Source: an uncultured bacterium (lineage in GTDB: Bacteria > Verrucomicrobiota > Lentisphaeria > Victivallales > UBA1829). From it: a stretch of DNA of 64,000 bases. The translations under genes and the position numbers were made by a program. The notes under the pieces are model-generated. The model saw nothing but the letters and a program-made list of their open reading frames with translations. It was not told the origin of the DNA and did no database searches. Shown here piece by piece: positions 58,942-64,000 of the stretch; within the stretch, counting starts at the first letter, position 1; each line of letters opens with the position of its first letter. The DNA lies in the NCBI GenBank assembly GCA_902802585.1, contig CADCMR010000008.1, forward strand, positions 1 through 64,000. Direction: 5' to 3'.

Positions 58942-58978
58942 GCTGACAATTGTCAGCATACTTTGAAAATACTTTCAA
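58942..58978. promoter_or_regulatory. Perfect 16-bp palindrome and second dyad between apgM and the LexA-like gene
   Basis: GCTGACAATTGTCAGC (58942-58957) is a perfect palindrome. Six nt further, TTGAAA (58963-58968) and TTTCAA (58973-58978) form a second dyad. Both lie between the two divergent promoters, about 19-40 bp upstream of the -35 of the LexA-like gene. They are good operator candidates for that regulator. Confidence 0.6.
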
Positions 58979-58996
58979 TAAAGTTGCAAAATAAGC

Positions 58997-59025
58997 TTGA
59001 AAATCAATGATCCCTGCTGTATTGT
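58997..59025 (+). promoter_or_regulatory. Promoter of the LexA-like gene
   Basis: -35 TTGAAA (58997-59002), 17-nt spacer, -10 TATTGT (59020-59025), with a leader of about 100 nt. Confidence 0.55.
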
Positions 59026-59126
59026 ATCTTGTTGGTGCAACACTTCCATTTTTCCTTTCACTCCGCCGGTTTTTCCGTTTGTCCCCCCCCGGCGGCACGC
59101 CAATTCCAGCCCCAGGACCCGGCCGA

Positions 59127-59693
59127 ATGAAAAAAATCACAAAACGCCAGTTTGAGATTGCGGTCTATATTCGCGATTTCATCGGTAAAAACGCCATCTC
59201 GCCCACGCTTTATGACATAGCCGGGTATTTTTCCATCAAACCGTCCACGGCGGCGGCGCATGTCGCCGCTCTCGAACGCAAACGCGTCATAGTCCGGCAG
59301 AAAGGACGTCGCCGCAGCATCCGACCCGTCGGGATGGGGTTTGGCCTCCCGAAGAAAGACCCCGTCTGCGTCCCGTTTTATGCGAAAGGGGCAAACATCT
59401 CCGGAGCGCCGTCGTCCTACTACCATGTGGATTCCAGCCTGCTCCCGGACAGTGTTTGCGCCAAAGACCTTTTCGCCGTCCGGCTCGGATTCCTCAACAC
59501 CTTTCCCACGGGATTCATGATCGACCCCGGTGACATCCTGATCGTGTGGACCCGGCCGGGGCATCTTCACCCGGGCATGATCGTGATGGAGCACGCCGAA
59601 GCCGCCCCTGTTTGCCGCCAGGTGAACATGGATACAGAACCCGGTCCTGGGGTCGTCGGGCAGGTGATCGCGCTTTTCCGTCCGCTCAAATAG
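59127..59693 (+). CDS. LexA-like regulator without an obvious Ser-Lys dyad
   Basis: A 188-residue protein. The N-terminal winged helix (ITKRQFEIAVYIRDFIGKNA, ISPTLYDIAGYFSIKPSTAA, AHVAALERKRVIVRQKGRRR) is laid out as in LexA. The C-terminal half resembles the S24 dimerisation/peptidase fold (VPFYAKGANISGAPS, DLFAVRLGF, MIDPGDILIVW, VGQVIALFRPL). The usual G-D-S-M with the nucleophile Ser is replaced by an LGFLNTFPTG stretch. The general-base Lys expected before the last strands is also not seen (APVCRQV). Self-cleavage is therefore unlikely, and the protein may respond to another signal. The start at 59127 is chosen by homology to the LexA N-terminus; the ribosome site is poor. Confidence 0.65.
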   Translation: MKKITKRQFEIAVYIRDFIGKNAISPTLYDIAGYFSIKPSTAAAHVAALERKRVIVRQKGRRRSIRPVGMGFGLPKKDPVCVPFYAKGANISGAPSSYYHVDSSLLPDSVCAKDLFAVRLGFLNTFPTGFMIDPGDILIVWTRPGHLHPGMIVMEHAEAAPVCRQVNMDTEPGPGVVGQVIALFRPLK

Positions 59694-59736
59694 AAGACGC
59701 TCTCCTGGTGTTTTCGCCTTTTTTCTCCATGCAGGC

Positions 59737-59764
59737 TTGACTTTGCGGAAAAAGATCCTACATT
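59737..59764 (+). promoter_or_regulatory. Promoter of the small lipoprotein
   Basis: -35 TTGACT (59737-59742), 16-nt spacer, -10 TACATT (59759-59764), 37 nt before the start. Confidence 0.55.
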
Positions 59765-59801
59765 ATCTTACCGCGCAATTTTTCAACCGGAAGGGCCTGC
59801 C

Positions 59802-60197
59802 ATGCTTAAATCGCTTACCATTCTTTTCGCCGCAGTCTTCATCGTTCTGTGCAGCGGATGCCAGAGCACTGTTGAGAACAACGACCGTACCGCGCTGGAA
59901 CTCTGCCGGTACATGATGCAGCAGGTCGGCGGCACGTTCGACGGGCCGATGGCGGTCGAGCCGATCCACGCGGACGACGGATTCGCGCTGAAGATCGCGG
60001 ACCGCCAGGTCGCGTTCTACAAGTTCAACACGAAATACAAAAAAGCGCGTGCGAAGATCGAATACGTGGATAAAAACGGATTCATCTACATCTACGGGTT
60101 CAAATACTCCGCCATTTCCCACGGATCGTTCATCATGGTCGATTACGAGACCAATCCGGTGAAGGACAAGCTCCTCGAGGCCTTCAAGAAATTCTGA
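59802..60197 (+). CDS. Small lipoprotein, unknown
   Basis: A 131-residue lipoprotein with lipobox CSGC near residue 20. The mature part (ALELCRYMMQQVGGTFDGPM, ALKIADRQVAFYKFNTKYKK, KIEYVDKNGFIYIYGFKYSA, MVDYETNPVKDKLLEAF) is alpha/beta and basic, with no family I recognise. Single gene, convergent with azlCD. Confidence 0.65.
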   Translation: MLKSLTILFAAVFIVLCSGCQSTVENNDRTALELCRYMMQQVGGTFDGPMAVEPIHADDGFALKIADRQVAFYKFNTKYKKARAKIEYVDKNGFIYIYGFKYSAISHGSFIMVDYETNPVKDKLLEAFKKF

Positions 60198-60229
60198 GGC
60201 GCGTTTCTCTTTTCTTCCCGCTTCCGCCG

Positions 60230-60580
60230 TCAGGGGACGACGGTCTGCACGAGCGTCATATACACCGCTGTGCCCGCCAGGATGGAAACCAGCGGATTGC
60301 GTTTCCACAGCTGGAGCGCGACCACCACGACCGCCGCCGCGATCTCCGCCAGTCCGAACATGTGTTCGGCGGGCGCGCGGTCCCGTACATAGCACGCGAA
60401 ACAGTACACCACCAGCATGGCGATCGCCGCCGGGGACAGGACGTTTCCGATGCGCAGGACCAGCGCGGGCGGGCGTTTGCCCGTGCCGAAGAACAGGAAC
60501 GGCAGCGCGCGCAGCAGGAAGGTGACGCCCGCCGTCACAGCGGTCAGGACCAGCAGATATTCGGTCGAAGTCCCGTTCAT
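60230..60580 (-). CDS. azlD: Branched-chain amino-acid exporter small subunit
   Basis: A 116-residue membrane protein with four hydrophobic segments: YLLVLTAVTAGVTFLLRALP, VLSPAAIAMLVVYCFACY, LAEIAAAVVVVALQLWKRNP and LVSILAGTAVYMTLVQ. RALPFLFFG near residue 25 and NPLVSIL..T..YM are AzlD hallmarks. It works with AzlC. Its start overlaps the azlC stop (ATGA). Confidence 0.9.
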   Translation of the reverse strand: MNGTSTEYLLVLTAVTAGVTFLLRALPFLFFGTGKRPPALVLRIGNVLSPAAIAMLVVYCFACYVRDRAPAEHMFGLAEIAAAVVVVALQLWKRNPLVSILAGTAVYMTLVQTVVP

Positions 60581-61302
60581 GATTTCCCTCCGGGCTTCCA
60601 CGTTTCCAGTTTCTCAAGGGGCTTCCGGAATACGACCAGGGCGGACAGCATGAGGATCATCGACGGGATCAGCATCTTTCCGGCGCCGAAGACAAGCGCG
60701 CAGACGAAGGACGCCAGCAGCCCGACCGCCGCGTAGACGCGGTTTTTGCGATCCCGGCACTGATCGGTCAGGATCACCAGGAAAAGCGCGGTCATGGCGA
60801 AGTCGATGCCTTCGTTCGGGAACGGCAGGGCGGCTCCGGCGAGCGCGCCGGACGTCACGCCGACGATCCAGTAGAAATGGTTCAGCGCGGCAAGCGTGAC
60901 GCAGTACAGGATGGAATCGCCTCCGGGAGGAACCTTGTTTTCGACTTCGAGCGCGTATGTTTCGTCGGTGAGGGACCAGATCAGGTATATCTTTTTCGCG
61001 AGCGGGATCCCGCGGAAACGCTCGATGAGCGAAAGCCCGTACATGGAGTAGCGGATGTTCAGGCAGACGGTCAGGAGCGCCACGTCCAGCATCGGCTGCG
61101 ACTTCTGGATCCAGTCCACGAGCATGAACTGCAACGCGCCCGAAATGCTTGTGGCGCTGGTCAGGAACGCCCAGAACGCGGGCAGACGGATCCCGCTTTT
61201 CGCGGCCAGCAGGACGCCCGCCGCAAATCCCATGGTGGTATAACCCATCAGGACTGGCAGCGAACTGATAAACGCCTGTTTCAGAACCGGTTTCTGGTCC
61301 AT
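60577..61302 (-). CDS. azlC: Branched-chain amino-acid exporter large subunit
   Basis: A 241-residue membrane protein of the AzlC/YgaZ family: LPVLMGYTTMGFAAGVLLAA, ATSISGALQFMLVDWI, LLTVCLNIRYSMYGLSLIER, IWSLTDETYAL, and a C-terminal LIPSMILMLSALV. With AzlD it exports leucine and related amino acids or analogues. The start at 61302 follows GGGGAGA; the frame is open to 61395. Confidence 0.92.
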   Translation of the reverse strand: MDQKPVLKQAFISSLPVLMGYTTMGFAAGVLLAAKSGIRLPAFWAFLTSATSISGALQFMLVDWIQKSQPMLDVALLTVCLNIRYSMYGLSLIERFRGIPLAKKIYLIWSLTDETYALEVENKVPPGGDSILYCVTLAALNHFYWIVGVTSGALAGAALPFPNEGIDFAMTALFLVILTDQCRDRKNRVYAAVGLLASFVCALVFGAGKMLIPSMILMLSALVVFRKPLEKLETWKPGGKS

Positions 61303-61333
61303 GGACCGTATCTCCCCGAAAAATGAAGTTACT

Positions 61334-61361
61334 AATATATCACGGTTCCCGGCAAATTCAA
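61334..61361 (-). promoter_or_regulatory. Promoter of azlCD
   Basis: Minus strand: -35 TTGAAT (61356-61361), 16-nt spacer, -10 TATATT (61334-61339). Confidence 0.65.
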
Positions 61362-61413
61362 AATCTTTTTCCGCACATTTCTCCGCTTTTCCCATTTTCG
61401 CACCGTCCTTTTC

Positions 61414-61442
61414 TTGAAAACATCACGCTCGCATGATATATT
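61414..61442 (+). promoter_or_regulatory. Promoter of feoAB
   Basis: -35 TTGAAA (61414-61419), 17-nt spacer, -10 TATATT (61437-61442). No clear Fur box is seen. Confidence 0.65.
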
Positions 61443-61514
61443 ATATGCTGAATCATTACACACTGCACCGCCGCGCTCCGTATCCCTGCATGGGGCCGGC
61501 AGAATGAAGGGATT

Positions 61515-61826
61515 ATGTTCATCATGAACGATGAAAAGGCTCCGGTCGCGAAGACCGGGGCGTCGGCACGTTCCGCCGCGGCTCCGGCGGAATGCACCCT
61601 TGCGGAGCTCCCCGTCGGTCGGTCGGCCGTCGTGATCAACATGAAGCCATCCCTGCGCGGGAAGAAGAAATTCGCGGACGTCGGAATCGTACCGGGAACC
61701 CTGCTCCAGATGGAGGCGCATGCCCCGTTCGGCGGTCTTCTCCGCATCAAGGTCATGGAAAGCAGCCTGTCCATCCACCGCGACGACGCCGCGAACATCA
61801 TCATCCGCCTCCAGGAGCTCCCATGA
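61515..61826 (+). CDS. feoA: Ferrous iron transport protein A
   Basis: A 103-residue protein with a C-terminal SH3-like FeoA domain: CTLAELPVGRSAVVINM, KKKFADVGIVPGTLLQMEAH, APFGGLLRIKVMESSLSIHR and DDAANIIIRL. An Ala-rich extension of about 25 residues precedes it; the ATG at 61524 is an alternative start. It modulates FeoB at the cytoplasmic face. The stop overlaps feoB (ATGA). Confidence 0.9.
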   Translation: MFIMNDEKAPVAKTGASARSAAAPAECTLAELPVGRSAVVINMKPSLRGKKKFADVGIVPGTLLQMEAHAPFGGLLRIKVMESSLSIHRDDAANIIIRLQELP

Positions 61827-63991
61827 GCCGTAAATACCGGATCGTCCTGGCCGGAAATCCGAACTGCGGCAAAACCACGATTTTCAACTGCCTCACCGGC
61901 GCGCGCCAGCATGTCGGCAACTATCCTGGCGTGACAGTCGAGAGCAAGACCGGCAAGTTCATGCTCGGCGAGGATGAGATTGAACTCATCGACATCCCCG
62001 GCGTGTACAGTCTGTCCTCCAGCTCGCCCGAGGAGGGTGTCGCGTTCGAGGAGCTTTCGAAGCCGGGGATTGACCTCATCATGAACGTGATTGACTCGTC
62101 GATCCCGCAGCGCAGCCTGTACCTCTCCACGCAGCTCGCCGAGCTCCACATCCCGATGCTGATCGTGTTCAACATGAGCGACGAGGCGAAAAAGAAGGGG
62201 CTCAAGTTCAATATCCAGAAACTCCAGTCCTATTTCGGATGCAGCATCGTCCAGACGGTCGGATCCCGCGGCGACGGCATCGACAAGCTCAAAAACGCCC
62301 TCGCGGAAAGCCTCCTGCACCTGGAGGACCACGACGTCCCGAAGCTCACCTACGGCGCGGACGTCGACGACGCCATCCGCGAGCTCGTGGCGTGGATCGA
62401 GCCCGCCATGACCGACCGCATCCGCCATATCCCCGCGCGCTTCTTCGCCATCAAGCTCCTGGAAAAGGACACCTGCGTGATGCGGCTCCCGGAATTTCGG
62501 AACCTCGACGCCATCATCGACGCCCAGATCACGCACCTCTATGCCCGGCACGCCATCACCGCCGAGACCTTCATGGCGGACTGCCGCTACGCCATGATCT
62601 CCGGCGCGTGCCGCGACTCCATCTCCTTCACGCAGGAACGCCGCCGCGAAATCTCCGACAAGATCGATGCCGTGGTCACGAACCAGTGGGTCGGACTCCC
62701 GCTCTTCTTTGTCATTATGTATCTCATGTTCTGGTTCACGTTTACCTGCGCCGCGCCCATGACCGACGGCATCGAATGCCTGTTCGGCTGGATCCAGGGG
62801 CTCATCGAACGTTTCTGGTCGCCGGACGTCCAGCCCGTCCTCCGCAGCCTCCTGATCGACGGCGTAATCCACGGCGTCGGCGGCGTGATTGTCTTCCTCC
62901 CGAACATCCTGTTTCTCTTCCTCGCCATCGCGTTCCTGGAGGACACCGGCTACATGGCGCGCGCAGCGTTCGTCATGGACGGCATCATGCGCAAGTTCGA
63001 CCTGCAGGGCAAAAGCTTCGTGCCGCTCGTGCTCGGGTTCGGCTGCAACGTCCCCGCGATCATGGCGACGCGCAGCATTGAGTCCGAACGCGACCGCCGG
63101 ACCACAATCCTCGTTCTGCCGCTGATGAGCTGCGGCGCGCGCCTGCCGATCTACGCGCTGCTGATCCCGGCGTTCTTCGCGGCCAAGTACCAGGCGTTCG
63201 TCATGTTCCTGATTTACGCGGTCGGCGTCGCCTTCGCCATGCTCGCCGCCCGCCTCCTCAAATCCACGCTGTTCAGGGGCGACGGCGAGGTCTACCTGAT
63301 GGAGCTCCCGCCCTACCGCGTCCCGACCGCGAAAAGCATCCTGCTGCACATGTGGGACCGCGGCGTGATGTACCTCCAGAAAGCCGGCACGATCATCCTC
63401 GGTGTCTCCGTGCTGCTCTTCATCGCAAACAACTATCCGGAGAAGAAAACGTTCGATGCCGACTACGGCGCACAAATCATGGCGGTCGCCGCCGACACCT
63501 CCCTCAGCCCGGAGGAACAGACCGATGCCTTCAAGCGTATCGAAAGGATGCGTCACGCCGAGGCCGCCGAATACACCGTTTCCGGTCGCGTCGGAAAGTT
63601 CCTCGAGCCCGCATTCCGCCCAATCGGCTTCGACTGGCGCGTCACGACCGCCGCGATCAGCGCACTCGCTGCGAAGGAGATCTTCGTTTCCCAGCTCGGC
63701 ATCCTGTACGCGGAGGACGCGGAATCCGCCGGAGACGAGGAGGACGAACAGGAACCGCTCCGCCAGCAGCTCCGCCGCGCCTACACCCCGCTGCAGGGGT
63801 TCTGCATGATGCTGTTCTGCCTGCTCTCCATCCCGTGCCTGGCGACGCTCGCGATCATCCGCAGGGAGCTGAACTCTTGGAAATGGATGTTCTTCGAGGC
63901 CGCCGGGCTCTTCGTGCTGGCGTATGTGACCACGTTCATCGTGTACCAGCTCGGCATGCTCCTGAAAATCGGGACGGATTTCCTGTCCTGA
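61823..63991 (+). CDS. feoB: Ferrous iron transporter B
   Basis: A 722-residue Fe(II) transporter. The N-terminal G domain has G1 GNPNCGKTT, the G2 region VGNYPGVTVESKTG and G3 DIPGVYSLS; the G4 position reads FNMSDEAKK (N-M-S-D in place of N-x-x-D). A helical insertion domain follows. The membrane part has the gate motifs GFGCNVPAIMATR and MSCGARLPIY with the Cys residues, VMDGIMRKF, and AAISALAAKEIFVSQLG. The C-terminal segment ends in about two more helices. It is complete and coupled to feoA. Confidence 0.95.
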   Translation: MSRKYRIVLAGNPNCGKTTIFNCLTGARQHVGNYPGVTVESKTGKFMLGEDEIELIDIPGVYSLSSSSPEEGVAFEELSKPGIDLIMNVIDSSIPQRSLYLSTQLAELHIPMLIVFNMSDEAKKKGLKFNIQKLQSYFGCSIVQTVGSRGDGIDKLKNALAESLLHLEDHDVPKLTYGADVDDAIRELVAWIEPAMTDRIRHIPARFFAIKLLEKDTCVMRLPEFRNLDAIIDAQITHLYARHAITAETFMADCRYAMISGACRDSISFTQERRREISDKIDAVVTNQWVGLPLFFVIMYLMFWFTFTCAAPMTDGIECLFGWIQGLIERFWSPDVQPVLRSLLIDGVIHGVGGVIVFLPNILFLFLAIAFLEDTGYMARAAFVMDGIMRKFDLQGKSFVPLVLGFGCNVPAIMATRSIESERDRRTTILVLPLMSCGARLPIYALLIPAFFAAKYQAFVMFLIYAVGVAFAMLAARLLKSTLFRGDGEVYLMELPPYRVPTAKSILLHMWDRGVMYLQKAGTIILGVSVLLFIANNYPEKKTFDADYGAQIMAVAADTSLSPEEQTDAFKRIERMRHAEAAEYTVSGRVGKFLEPAFRPIGFDWRVTTAAISALAAKEIFVSQLGILYAEDAESAGDEEDEQEPLRQQLRRAYTPLQGFCMMLFCLLSIPCLATLAIIRRELNSWKWMFFEAAGLFVLAYVTTFIVYQLGMLLKIGTDFLS

Positions 63992-64000
63992 GACGTATTT

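Overview
The window is about 64 kb of GC-rich bacterial chromosome. Several things point to a Lentisphaerota / Victivallales-type gut anaerobe, as an inference from gene content rather than a marker gene: a pseudopilin with a C-terminal H-X9-DG motif, many secreted glycoside hydrolases, a group B-like [FeFe] hydrogenase, a flavin-based NAD/NADP/ferredoxin complex and FeoAB. At least 22 promoters share one architecture (TTGA-rich -35, 16-17 nt spacer, TATATT-like -10). No rRNA genes or CRISPR arrays are present. The only tRNA is tRNA-Val(CAC) on the minus strand at 10121-10197.

Region 1 (1 to about 10 kb) is an accessory island. It starts with debris: an amidoligase fragment (-) abutting the C-terminal third of a methionine adenosyltransferase (+), then a small PnuC-like membrane protein. 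An AbiEi/AbiEii toxin-antitoxin pair with a clear operator and a HARE-HTH protein follow. Next comes a compact mobile module: terminase large subunit, two tiny paralogous proteins, a DUF2924 protein, a large serine recombinase and a small HTH protein, with no capsid genes in view. A three-gene DUF3990/DUF3791 candidate toxin-antitoxin module and a gene-free stretch able to fold into a large branched hairpin close the island.

Region 2 (10-26 kb) holds a secreted GH67 alpha-glucuronidase, a [2Fe-2S] thioredoxin-fold protein plus [FeFe] hydrogenase, a cysteine-less thioredoxin-like protein, a LolA-like lipoprotein and a coiled-coil secreted protein. An LplT-like exporter, a membrane protein and a WbsX/GH99-like protein follow. 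The region ends with a three-gene operon resembling the Sporomusa-type bifurcating transhydrogenase (Stn): a NuoE-like, a NuoF-like and a NuoG/GltD fusion subunit.

Region 3 (25-38 kb) has the pseudopilin, a GH43-like enzyme whose discoidin domain is interrupted by 75-bp Gly-rich tandem repeats, two membrane proteins (one with a natural deca-histidine tract), a flavoprotein, a protein with two GH53 galactanase domains, a lipoprotein esterase, a PNPOx-family protein, a DUF3574 lipoprotein, a DUF1275 protein and a repeat-rich secreted protein with no canonical start codon after its promoter.

Region 4 (38-52 kb) carries rfbC-rfbD, a giant GH2 enzyme, a GH39 beta-xylosidase-like enzyme with a Lys/Pro/Ala tail, a divergent xylose-isomerase homologue, and a sugar ABC importer (binding protein plus two permeases, no ATPase). 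GH67, GH43, GH39, the isomerase homologue and the importer together suggest use of glucuronoxylan/arabinoxylan; GH53 suggests pectic galactan.

Region 5 (51-64 kb) is largely housekeeping: a ferritin-like protein, an ankyrin protein, a PHP phosphoesterase, TrmB, a TRL-like lipoprotein, PrmC, ApgM, a LexA-like regulator lacking an obvious Ser-Lys dyad beside a perfect 16-bp palindrome, a small lipoprotein, AzlCD and FeoAB.
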